NCBI RefSeq assembly: GCF_023333585.1
Contig: NZ_JAIQZN010000068.1
Location: 1 to 40,652 of the forward strand
Reading direction: 5' to 3'
DNA: 40,652 nt
Source of the DNA: Argonema antarcticum A004/B2
Lineage (GTDB): Bacteria; Cyanobacteriota; Cyanobacteriia; Cyanobacteriales; Aerosakkonemataceae
In this document: one piece after another, positions 24,401-31,714 of the stretch
Layout: every line of letters starts with the position of its first letter
Position numbering within the stretch: position 1 is the stretch's first letter
The notes under the pieces: generated by a model
What the model saw: the letters and a program-made list of their open reading frames with translations, nothing else
Databases searched by the model: none
Told to the model about the DNA's origin: nothing
Translations under genes and position numbers: made by a program

Positions 24401-27043
24401 ATTTTGAGAAATATAAAACAGGATTTTCGTCTCATACACGGGGACTTTTTCAAGCAGGGTTTTGGCTTTGTGCAAAACTATCTCAGAAAGCGCGGCTCCG
24501 CTTTCGTAGTTAGTGTTGAGATATTCAGCTTCCACCGTTTCTACATACAGGTTGAGCGTGAACTCATAGTCACTCTCCCAGCTAGACTCTCTTAGAAGTT
24601 CTAAAGCAACATTTAAATACTTGACGGCGGCTTCTATCGCCGTGGCTGATTTAGCTTTTTTGCCAGCTGTCAGATTTAGTTTCGCCAGTTCATCTTTTTC
24701 TGGCTGCTGCGTGACGAGTTCAACACCAATGTTTAGTTGGTTGACAATATCAAAGATATTTTCTTCCAGTGCGTATTTAGCTGTCTTCTGCCATAGCAAT
24801 TGACCAATTTTTAGGTGGGTAGCTTTCTTTTGGTCATCAGGAATTAGTGAATACGCGGCTTGCTGCACCCTGTCATGAATAAACTTGTAGGAAATTGTCG
24901 GTTGTTGGGAGTCAGTATTTAGTTGTTCAAAGCCAGTGAATACGGACTGTTTATCGCTGACAGCCAAAGGAATTTTGTAGGCATTGTTCAGAGGCAGAAT
25001 CAAACCAGTTTGCAGCGCTTCCCACAAATCGTTGGCAGTGTCTACAAGGGACTTTTGGTTGACTATGGCAAGAACATCTAAATTAAATTGGTTGCCAATG
25101 CAGGCGGCTAATTTTAAGATGGAGATTGCTTCATCTGAGAGTTTTTTAATGTTTCTAGCAACCAGTTCTACGACGTTATAATCCTGTATTCCGCAACCTT
25201 GAATTTGCTCAATGTTCCAAAGCCAGCGTCCTTCATTGAAGTCAAAAGTCAATAGCTTTTCGGAGGCTAGAGTTTGCAACAACTGAGTTAAGAAAAATGG
25301 ATTACCTTGAGTTTTATTGAAAAGTAGTTCAGCCAGTGTAAAAATACCGTTTTTTCGAGAAAGGGCTTGACTCGAACTGGGAGACGGCATCGTCAGGGAT
25401 ACCCCTAAAGTATCGGCTATTAATTCGCTGACGTGGTTTAAATCCAAAGGATGGATTACAATATTATTGACAACTGTTCCAGCTTGTTGAATTTTCTCTA
25501 TAGTCTGAATAGTGGGATGCGTTGGACTGACTTCGTTATCTCTATACGCGCCAATCATCAACAGATATTTCAGATCTGAGTCAGTCATTATGTTCTGAAT
25601 TAACTTCAAAGAAGCTGAATCAGCCCACTGTAAATCATCCATAAAAATGACAAGCGGGTGTTCTGGTTTGGTAAATATCTGAATGAATTTTTGAAACACC
25701 CGATTAAAGCGATTTTGGGATTCGGATGGCCCCATCTGCGGCACGTCGGGCTGTGTGCCGATAATCTTCTCAACTTCGGGAATTACATCAATAATTACCT
25801 GGCCGTTTTGTCCAAGTGCGTCTAATATTTTTTCTTTCCAAATCGCTAGTTTCGCAGATTTTTCTGTTAATAGATGCCGCATCAATTCCTGAAATGCTTG
25901 AATCAAAGCAGCATAAGGAATATTCCGCTTAAACTGGTCAAACTTACCAGCAATAAAATAACCACGGGCTCCGACAATGGGTTTATGAACTTCATTCACT
26001 ACTGAAGTCTTACCAATACCTGAGTAACCGCTTACCAGTATCAGCTCAATTTGGGATTTGGGATTTGGGATTTTGGATTGAGAATTATCCGTTACGCGCT
26101 CAAAAGCCTCTAACAGTTGGGTGACTTCTGCTTCCCGTCCATAGAGTTTTTGCGGAATCAGAAATTGACCGGATTTATCGATATGACCGGGAGTGAAGTT
26201 TTCAATTTTGCCAGTTGCCAGCAGCCGATCCAAACAAGTTTCTAAATCAGCTTTTAATCCGAGAGTGCTTTGGTATCTTTCTTCAGCAGTTTTGGCTAAC
26301 AATTTCATGACGATATCTGAAATTGCCTCTGGAATTTCTGGATTCAATTGATGGGGTGTTATCGGTTTTTTAGCAATATGGCAGTGAACCAATTGCATCG
26401 GGTCTGTGGATTGAAATGGCAGCTGGTCTGTTAGTATTTCATAGAATGTGACGCCTAATGAATAGAGGTCGGTGCGGTAGTCGATCGACCGATTCATCCG
26501 CCCTGTTTGTTCTGGCGACATATAAGCTAGTGTGCCTTCTAGCAAGTTGGGATTGCCCAGCGTCGTGGTTTCTCTGGCAAGGCGCGTGGAAATGCTGAAA
26601 TCAATGATTTTAACTGACCATTTTTTGGGGTCTATGAGAATATTGTGTGGCTTAATGTCTTTATGAATAATATTGTTTTGATGCAATTCTGAAAGGATTG
26701 ATGATAGCTGAATTGCAATGGAAAGAAAGGATAGTAGTGGGATTTTTTGAGAGACGATCAAGTCTTTGAGTGATTCTCCATCAAAATCCTCCAAAATCAG
26801 GGCTAGACCGTTTTTATGGTTTTCTAAACTACGTGCTTTGACAATTCCTTCTAGATCTAAAGATTGGAGTATTTTATATTCATGCCGCAAGCGGGTGATT
26901 TCTTCTAGAGTAGGATACTCAGCTTTAAGGGTTTTGACGATCGCCGCTGATTTATCATGTTCTCTGTAAACCCGATAAATTAAGGTTTTCGCACCTTCGT
27001 GAATGGGAAATGGTGAAATTTGGTAACCAGGAAGGGTGAACAT
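21428..27043 (-). CDS. Ser/Thr kinase-ATPase-GAF-histidine kinase fusion
   Basis: A 1871-aa signalling protein of the cyanobacterial trifunctional type. Domain order: protein kinase (about 1-275) with K37, catalytic loop HKDIKPHN (127-134), DFS in place of DFG (148-150) and SPE; AAA/STAND-type ATPase with Walker A GYSGIGKTS (339-347) and FMDDLQWAD as Walker B; a long TPR-like helical region (about 770-1300); GAF (about 1340-1510); coiled coil; HisKA with HEVNNPVGF (phospho-His about 1595); HATPase with NLLANAIDAI and GKGTGLGLSISYQIV. The C-terminal kinase strongly resembles that of the 891-aa kinase at 17156. The linker SQSKIPNPKSQ before the ATPase is encoded by a heptamer array. Signal and partner unknown. 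Confidence 0.93.
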   Translation of the reverse strand: MFTLPGYQISPFPIHEGAKTLIYRVYREHDKSAAIVKTLKAEYPTLEEITRLRHEYKILQSLDLEGIVKARSLENHKNGLALILEDFDGESLKDLIVSQKIPLLSFLSIAIQLSSILSELHQNNIIHKDIKPHNILIDPKKWSVKIIDFSISTRLARETTTLGNPNLLEGTLAYMSPEQTGRMNRSIDYRTDLYSLGVTFYEILTDQLPFQSTDPMQLVHCHIAKKPITPHQLNPEIPEAISDIVMKLLAKTAEERYQSTLGLKADLETCLDRLLATGKIENFTPGHIDKSGQFLIPQKLYGREAEVTQLLEAFERVTDNSQSKIPNPKSQIELILVSGYSGIGKTSVVNEVHKPIVGARGYFIAGKFDQFKRNIPYAALIQAFQELMRHLLTEKSAKLAIWKEKILDALGQNGQVIIDVIPEVEKIIGTQPDVPQMGPSESQNRFNRVFQKFIQIFTKPEHPLVIFMDDLQWADSASLKLIQNIMTDSDLKYLLMIGAYRDNEVSPTHPTIQTIEKIQQAGTVVNNIVIHPLDLNHVSELIADTLGVSLTMPSPSSSQALSRKNGIFTLAELLFNKTQGNPFFLTQLLQTLASEKLLTFDFNEGRWLWNIEQIQGCGIQDYNVVELVARNIKKLSDEAISILKLAACIGNQFNLDVLAIVNQKSLVDTANDLWEALQTGLILPLNNAYKIPLAVSDKQSVFTGFEQLNTDSQQPTISYKFIHDRVQQAAYSLIPDDQKKATHLKIGQLLWQKTAKYALEENIFDIVNQLNIGVELVTQQPEKDELAKLNLTAGKKAKSATAIEAAVKYLNVALELLRESSWESDYEFTLNLYVETVEAEYLNTNYESGAALSEIVLHKAKTLLEKVPVYETKILFYISQNKLQEAIDTALQVLKMLGVTLSPKPSPLNIIAELIHTKLTLGRKRIEDLSYLPEMTDSDKLAAMRILKTVAAPAFIANPAIGLLVILTMVRLSIKYGNSPIAAFAYVFYGMILCGAMGDIESGYKFGQLALNLLERFNANSLKAKVISMLNGYIIPWKNHARETIEPLPEAIQSGLETGDIEYAGYSATTYCLAVFWTGEHLEIVDRTYGQYISLMQKLKQEFLIFYKKIWRQAVLNLQGLSSDKCLLIGESFNEAEMLPSLIDAKNYTSLFAVYLAKLMLFYLFKDYSQAVESGELAAKYVQSAGGMMLPAEYNFYYSLALLARYPHASKKEQRQALKQVGLHQKKMKKWAFHAPYNFEHKYLLVEAEKARVLGKDVKATDYYEKAIAKAKAQGYIQEEALANELAAEFNFCLGREKIAQTYLTEAYYGYIRWGAESKVKDLSARYPDIFDRLLARENPDIDVTRTTTYTTGGNATALDLATVMKASQAISSEIVLDQLLDKLMQIAIENAGARKGILFLRSQADPGNEAGKFVLVAEGCVEKGKVLVLPSVPIDERPDLPVSVINYVERTGETVVLNNATVEGIFTTDTYILRTQPKSILCMPILQQGKLRGILYLENNLTAGAFTQQRLEVLKLLVAQASISLQNAGFYEELQSYSSQLEKQNVALQKSEVREKEKAQQLEQSLYKLQQTQAQLVQTEKISSLGQLVAGVAHEVNNPVGFIAGNLQHATNYAEDLFNHLRLYEKHYQNPPAEILQNAENIDLEYLMEDLPSLLRSMKVGTDRIREIMQSLRNFSRVDESEKKLVDIHSGLDSTLMILHHRLKAKAERSPIELVKEYGDLPLVECYVGQLNQVFMNLLANAIDAIEQDCGEACTLHIPRTPSIRIRTEVIDGNRVAIRIKDNGPGMTKEVLSRLFDPFFTTKPVGKGTGLGLSISYQIVVEKHGGELKCISAPGQGAEFVIAIRTSLAKEIPVRQESQQHLMGKKSDLA
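26050..26080. repeat. Heptamer array within the giant kinase gene
   Basis: TTTGGGATTTGGGATTTGGG continues with ATTTTGGATT: the GGATTTT/GGGATTT heptamer type seen intergenically at 1349-1432. It encodes about 11 residues of linker (SQSKIPNPKSQ) between the Ser/Thr kinase and ATPase domains. Confidence 0.8.
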
Positions 27044-27481
27044 TGCTTTTGTTTTTTTGATTGCTAAAGGATTAGTAAAATATGCTTAGTGTGAGGTTAA
27101 TAAACAGTATTACTGAAGACAGGATCGATGACGAGTTGGTAATTTAAAAGTAGCCATAAACGGTCTAGAGGCATCCTCTCGACGCGAGTGGATGTCCCAG
27201 AAATTCGTTTTGCGATCGTTGAAAATGACCGTTGACTGGGGGCTGTGTTTGTCCACAATCAGAGTCGAAGCTAGTTAGTAAAATAGGCTTCTGTATTTAA
27301 GATTACATAAAAACTAAGAAAATATTTTATCTTAACTAAACTTAAATATAAAAAGGAATGCAAAGTCTAAGAAAAGCAAAAAAAATTTAATAAGACAAGG
27401 GGGATAACACTTAACACTTAAGTACAGACGCGATCGCACGCGCCTGTACGGCCATCAAACTATTGCCGGGACAACTTCCCA
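27044..27481. other. AT-rich leader of the giant kinase gene
   Basis: 438 bp without a supportable ORF. It contains an A/T-rich stretch (about 27280-27400) likely to carry promoter elements on the minus strand, and an inverted repeat at 27422-27449 (GTACAGACGCG with one mismatch in its complement, 6-nt loop), a dispersed type. This hairpin is 33-60 bases beyond the HetZ-like stop codon. Confidence 0.5.
27422..27449. repeat. GTACAG(A/G)CGCG inverted repeat
   Basis: Arms 27422-27432 and 27439-27449 pair over 10 of 11 positions around a HIP1-containing centre. It lies just downstream of the HetZ-like gene; no T-run follows on that strand. Confidence 0.6.
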
Positions 27482-28735
27482 TTACGATTTGGGGGTAGAA
27501 GTACTGCTGTTACGAACTTGCCAAGCTAGTTCCAAAAGCTGAGACCAACGCTTTTCGACTTGTTTGGGAGTCCATTTAAGGGTAGTGGCGATCGCGCGAT
27601 CGCTAACGCCGTCGCGTTTGAGTTGCAACAATTGCTGCTGCTGTGGCGTAAGTTTCTGCCAAAACGCTGACCACTGCTGAGTGTTCATCCCCAGCTTTCG
27701 ATCCAGATCCGCACCTAACCATTCATGCACTAATTGCCATTGGTGGATGCGGGAAAATTTTTCGACATGATACTTAAAACGCTGTTGTAAGTAGTCGCGC
27801 TGACGGGAAGACAAACCCAACACTTCGTCGATTTCCATTGCAGAGAGGTCTTGGAGTTTTAAGGTTAGATAATCAATGCAATCGGATTGACCTTGGGATT
27901 CTAGGTATTGTATCAATTCCGAGATTAGGCGATCGCGCAACACCGCAAGAGTCGGATCTATGGTCTGGGTTACCATAGAAGCACGCACCTGCTGCATTGC
28001 AGGGTCGCGTCGTTGAGTTTGAGCCTCTTCACTTTTCGGAGATTCGGCAGCCAGTTCCATATCCATCGTCGTCTCTGCTGGCTGGCGGCGGGAAAAAGCT
28101 TGGGCACGCAGTACAATTAACTGTTGAGAGGCACTCTTGCCCAGATTAATCCGGCGTCTGGCATATTGTTCGGTAAATGATAAGTACTCGGCAACTTCCA
28201 GCGAAGTGCGAGGAGTATAGTCTTGGGGGAGTTCTGTTTCTCTGCGGAAAGTTTTGAGAGACTCCATAAAAAAGCCTTGTAAGAAGTCTTCGATCAAGTG
28301 ATAGCGACCTTGGAAGCTTAATTGCTGACGCATCGGTGTAACGTAGCGATAAACGATCGCACCCAGAGTACTGTGCAGTTCGATGCGACCTTGTTTGGCA
28401 CCCAGATTGTAGTATGTCAGACACTTTTGCAACCGATGCCGCGCCAAGTTCAGTTGCCAAGAACGAATTTCGCCCGATTTTTGGATGCGCGAACTTTGGC
28501 GGCAAATTCTTTCTACCTCTTTAGCAATTCGGTCTGCCACTGTCCCCAAAGAGGCGATCGATGTTTTTACCCCGCCTTCAGACTGGATTAGTGCCTGTAA
28601 TTCTTTCACGATTTCTTGGGCGAGAGTTTCCCTATCCATTTCGGACTCTTGCTTTGAAGGGCGAACATTCATATCGGTACATTCCGGTAAAGCTTCTAGG
28701 GTGGAGGTAGAGGAATTCGTATATCTGGTTTTCAT
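27482..28735 (-). CDS. HetZ-like putative transcription regulator
   Basis: A 417-aa soluble, helical, Gln/Arg-rich protein. The central part, SWQLNLARHRLQKCLTYYNL, continuing with GRIELHSTLGAIVYRY and SFTEQYARRRINLG, resembles what I recall of the HetZ family of filamentous cyanobacteria, regulators of cell patterning that also occur in species without heterocysts. The C-terminus contains LTPQQQQLLQLKRDGVSDRA, then IATTLKWTPKQVEKRWSQL, a sigma-region-4/LuxR-like helix-turn-helix pattern, indicating DNA binding. The ATG at 28735 is preceded by AGGA at about 6 bases, which fits better than the GTG at 28756. Family assignment is from memory and moderately sure; a DNA-binding role is inference. 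Confidence 0.7.
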   Translation of the reverse strand: MKTRYTNSSTSTLEALPECTDMNVRPSKQESEMDRETLAQEIVKELQALIQSEGGVKTSIASLGTVADRIAKEVERICRQSSRIQKSGEIRSWQLNLARHRLQKCLTYYNLGAKQGRIELHSTLGAIVYRYVTPMRQQLSFQGRYHLIEDFLQGFFMESLKTFRRETELPQDYTPRTSLEVAEYLSFTEQYARRRINLGKSASQQLIVLRAQAFSRRQPAETTMDMELAAESPKSEEAQTQRRDPAMQQVRASMVTQTIDPTLAVLRDRLISELIQYLESQGQSDCIDYLTLKLQDLSAMEIDEVLGLSSRQRDYLQQRFKYHVEKFSRIHQWQLVHEWLGADLDRKLGMNTQQWSAFWQKLTPQQQQLLQLKRDGVSDRAIATTLKWTPKQVEKRWSQLLELAWQVRNSSTSTPKS

Positions 28736-29281
28736 AACTGTCCTGGGAGATGCCACTGTGGCAAACTGAGAGTTTAATGAGAAGTGAGGTAGTTGTGTGC
28801 AACCCGCGTTGCTTCAACCGCCTACATTTAAACTCTAGGCAGCTAAGATTTGCCGCAGTTAACGCGGTGTCCCTGTTCTCTCATTGGTCAAAAATCAGAT
28901 CTTGGGGCTGATGAAGCGAAATGCCCCTACCAGAGCCAAACAAAACCGACGAATCCTTTGTTGTGAAAGACTTTTAGGCATTTCGACTCTAGGCTCTAGC
29001 ACCTTGTCCAGTTGACAGCGCCACCATCTATCCGAGTGGACACTCAGCCAACTGGTTCATTATTCATTTCTCATTCGTCATTTCTAGAAATAACTAAAGA
29101 CTGATAAAAAATAAAACTTCACTCTTACTTAACACTTAACATTTTTTTCTTCACAGCTTCTTTATTATGACTTAGGCATTTTATCGCCTCATCCACTACA
29201 GATGTAGAGTCAATTCATGAATTGGCTCTACATTTAGGGGTAAAAGCGCCAACAAAAGCGTAAGTAGATATAGCGTTTCAC
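28736..29281. other. Leader of the HetZ-like gene and repeat-containing spacer
   Basis: 546 bp without a supportable ORF. It contains an inverted GCAAC/GTTGC pair near 28799-28813, short TTAACACTTAACA repeats (about 29126-29142), and the hairpin at 29204-29231. Promoters for the HetZ-like gene should lie in its left part (minus strand). Confidence 0.5.
29204..29231. repeat. GTAGAGTCAATTCA inverted repeat
   Basis: A 14-bp stem with one mismatch and no loop bases, centred on TCATGA (29204-29217 and 29218-29231). It lies 50 bases past the stop codon of the Sua5-type gene. A dispersed repeat type; no clear T-run on the minus strand. Confidence 0.65.
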
Positions 29282-29944
29282 TCAGACAACCCAAGCCGCA
29301 ACTTCATCCCATCCCAATCCCTGCCGCACTACAATCGGTTCTTCTCCCGTCAGATCCAGAATTGTCGAACCTTCATATCCCGGTTCCTGACCGTTGTCCA
29401 CTATCACATCCACGAGTTTTGCCAAATGGTCAAACAGTTCCACCCGCGAGAAGAAGCCATTCGTTTCCACCCCCGGCATCGGCGCATACTCTTCGTCGTC
29501 CAGGACGTGAGCCGAAGTAGAAATAATGGGATTGCCCAGTGCATTTAACAAAGCTAAGCATACCTGATGATTCGGGACGCGAATCCCAGTAGTTTTGCGC
29601 TTGGGACTCATTACTAGCTGAGGCACTAACTTAGTTGTCGGGAGTATAAAAGTGTATGGCCCTGGAATCAAACTCTTCATAGTTCGATAGGCGGAGTCGT
29701 TCACCCAAGCATAGGTGGAAACATTGGATAGAGAAGAACAAAGGAACGTCAGTGGCTTGTCGTTGGATAGCTGCTTAATCCGCCTTACCCTTTCCACTGC
29801 CGACTTGACATAAAGGTCGCAGCCGATCGCATAGACGGTATCGGTAGGATACAGCATCACTGCCCCATCCTTAAGGGCATCCTTAATTTGCTCTATACTC
29901 CGGCTTTGGGGAGTTTCAGGATGAATTGTGTAAATCGTAGCCAT
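29282..29944 (-). CDS. Sua5/YciO/YrdC family protein (L-threonylcarbamoyladenylate synthase-type)
   Basis: A 220-aa protein of the YrdC-like fold. Sua5/TsaC members make threonylcarbamoyl-AMP from threonine, bicarbonate and ATP for the t6A37 tRNA modification; YciO members are close relatives of unclear role. Motifs: MLYPTDTVYAIGCDL (residues 30-44), RRIKQLSNDKPLTFL as the KxR-SxK-type nucleotide site, and NPIISTSAH. The length, without the C-terminal Sua5 domain, fits TsaC or YciO. No partner gene is adjacent. Which subfamily it belongs to cannot be decided by eye, so the enzymatic role is probable, not certain. Confidence 0.88.
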   Translation of the reverse strand: MATIYTIHPETPQSRSIEQIKDALKDGAVMLYPTDTVYAIGCDLYVKSAVERVRRIKQLSNDKPLTFLCSSLSNVSTYAWVNDSAYRTMKSLIPGPYTFILPTTKLVPQLVMSPKRKTTGIRVPNHQVCLALLNALGNPIISTSAHVLDDEEYAPMPGVETNGFFSRVELFDHLAKLVDVIVDNGQEPGYEGSTILDLTGEEPIVVRQGLGWDEVAAWVV

Positions 29945-30283
29945 AAATTTTTGCCTGGATGGAACCTTGGCAGGGGCGACCAGCTGGAATGCCCGTGCAG
30001 CAGTCGGACTAGCCTAACGGTTAGCAGAGTTTGAGTAGCGGCTAATAGTCTACAATCTTTTAGATTATCGAAAATTTTTTCCGGCTCTGGCACTATCACA
30101 TTTATTTATTTATAGCCTCCAAGCGATCGAATCAGGTACAGTGCTTTTTCCCCTCTTCCCTCTTCCCTCTTCCCTCTTCCCTCTTCCCTCTTCCCTCGCC
30201 CCTTTTTGACTTTTGACTTTTATAGTCCCTTTTGACTTTTGACTTTTGACTTTTGACTTTTATAGCCCTTAGTCTTATAACCA
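29945..30283. other. Divergent spacer between Sua5-type gene and larC
   Basis: 339 bp separating divergently transcribed genes, so it should contain both promoters. The left 200 bases show no clear element. The right part is made of heptamer arrays (30154-30264) that end about 20 bases before larC. Confidence 0.5.
30154..30264. repeat. CTTCCCT and TTTTGAC heptamer arrays
   Basis: About six tandem TCTTCCC units (30154-30196), then TTTTGAC units (about 30203-30218 and 30230-30258), each run followed by TTTTATAG. Same pair of motifs as upstream of minC (1461-1547). Confidence 0.88.
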
Positions 30284-31540
30284 ATGAACAAGCTAGCTTA
30301 CCTTGAATGTCCTGCTGGGATTGCCGGTGATATGTGTTTGGGGGCACTCGTCGATGCCGGTGTTCCCCTGGAGTATGCGATCGAAAAGCTCAACCTTTTG
30401 GGCATTTCCCACGAGTACAAGTTACGCGCAGAACTCGTTCACCGCAACGGTCAGCAAGCAACTAAAGTCCATGTGGATTTAACAGAAGATCGTCACCATC
30501 ACCACGGTAACGGTCATTCTCACCACCACGGACGCCATCTGCCAGAAATAGAGGCTTTGATTTTGGCGGCTAAGTTGCCCGTGCGGGCGCAAGCTGCTTC
30601 TTTGGCGATTTTTCGCAAATTGGCAGAAGCTGAAGGTGCCGTTCACGGTATAGCGCCAGAACAAGTGCATTTCCACGAGGTTGGGGCGACCGATGCTCTA
30701 GTGGATATTGTCGGTACTTGCTTGGGATTGGATTGGCTGGGAATTGACCAACTCTATTGTTCGGCGATGCCCACTGGTGGCGGTACGGTGCGGGCGGCGC
30801 ACGGACTGTTGCCGGTGCCAACACCTGCCGTGCTGAAATTGTGGGAGTCGCGCCAGGTGCCGGTTTACAGCAACGGGATTGATAAGGAATTGTGTACGCC
30901 TACAGGTACTGCGATCGCAGTCACTCTCGCCACTAGCTTTGGCCCCCCACCCCAGATGAGTATCCACCGCATTGGACTGGGCGCAGGTTCCCGGAACTTA
31001 CCGATTCCCAATATCTTGCGACTTTGGATCGGCGAAACTGTTGTGGAACAGGCGCAACAGGAAAAAGGCGGGCAAGATGCCCACCCCACAATACAAGAAA
31101 CGATTTCGGTATTGGAAACGCAAATTGACGATTTGAGTCCGCAGGCGATCGCATACACATTTGATGCTTTATTTGAAGCCGGTGCTTTAGATATTTTTAC
31201 CCAGCCGATTGTCATGAAAAAATCGCGCCAAGGTGTGTTATTAACAGTTATCTGTCATCCAGAAGATCGACAAACTTGTGAAACAGTTTTATTCCGGGAA
31301 ACAACAACATTAGGGATTCGCCGTTCTACCCAAATCAGAGCTATTTTGCAGAGGGAAATTCAGCGCGTGCTGACGCCTTACGGTGAAGTCCGCGTCAAAG
31401 TATCTGGTAGCGGTGGTGTCATTACAAACGTGCAACCAGAATACGAAGATTGTGCCGCATTGGCAAAGGGAAATAATGTTAGTTGGCGAGAAGTACATCG
31501 ACTAGCGTTGCAAACTTGGTATTCTCAAAATCATGAGTGA
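30284..31540 (+). CDS. larC: Nickel pincer cofactor biosynthesis protein LarC
   Basis: LarC (418 aa) is the CTP-dependent cyclometallase that inserts nickel into the pyridinium-3,5-bisthiocarboxylate mononucleotide cofactor used by LarA-type racemases. The N-terminal signature AYLECPAGIAGDMCLGALVD, the middle EVGATDALVDIVGTCLGLD and YCSAMPTGGGTVRAAHG, and the PIVMKKSRQGVLLTV region are typical of LarC/DUF111. A His-rich stretch (residues 71-85, HHHHGNGHSHHHGRH) is suited to nickel binding. larA, larB and larE are not in the window. The ATG at 30284 lacks a clear Shine-Dalgarno sequence. The last base of the stop codon is also the first base of the MITE-like element at 31540. Confidence 0.93.
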   Translation: MNKLAYLECPAGIAGDMCLGALVDAGVPLEYAIEKLNLLGISHEYKLRAELVHRNGQQATKVHVDLTEDRHHHHGNGHSHHHGRHLPEIEALILAAKLPVRAQAASLAIFRKLAEAEGAVHGIAPEQVHFHEVGATDALVDIVGTCLGLDWLGIDQLYCSAMPTGGGTVRAAHGLLPVPTPAVLKLWESRQVPVYSNGIDKELCTPTGTAIAVTLATSFGPPPQMSIHRIGLGAGSRNLPIPNILRLWIGETVVEQAQQEKGGQDAHPTIQETISVLETQIDDLSPQAIAYTFDALFEAGALDIFTQPIVMKKSRQGVLLTVICHPEDRQTCETVLFRETTTLGIRRSTQIRAILQREIQRVLTPYGEVRVKVSGSGGVITNVQPEYEDCAALAKGNNVSWREVHRLALQTWYSQNHE

Positions 31541-31699
31541 TATCATGTCCGGTGGCATCGGTTGCCAAAAAAAATCCCCCTCTTATCTGTGTTCATCTGT
31601 GTTCATCTGTCTTCATCTGTGGTAAAAATTAAACCACCGATGACAACAAACAATTTGACGATATCACTCTTACATTAACGATGCTACCGGACATGATAT
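31540..31699 (-). mobile_element. MITE-like element, copy 2 (160 bp, 23-bp TIRs)
   Basis: Termini 31540-31562 and 31677-31699 (outer sequence ATATCATGTCCGG) pair over 21 of 23 bases. The interior aligns with the reverse complement of copy 1 (9707-9856), sharing GATGACAACA and ACAATTT, and contains one extra 10-bp TTCATCTGTG-type unit, which accounts for the 10-bp size difference. It exactly fills the convergent larC/SGNH-hydrolase spacer. Confidence 0.78.
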
Positions 31700-31714
31700 A
31701 ATTCACAAATTCTC

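Noticed and set aside
20507-27043. PHP gene as part of one operon with the giant kinase
   Set aside because: About 200 bp separates them and the PHP gene has its own ribosome binding site; co-transcription cannot be supported from sequence alone.
29990-30080. tRNA-like stretch (CTAGCCTAACGGTTAGCAGAG)
   Set aside because: It resembles a D-arm, but no acceptor stem, anticodon arm or T-arm (GGTTCGAATCC-type) follows in register.
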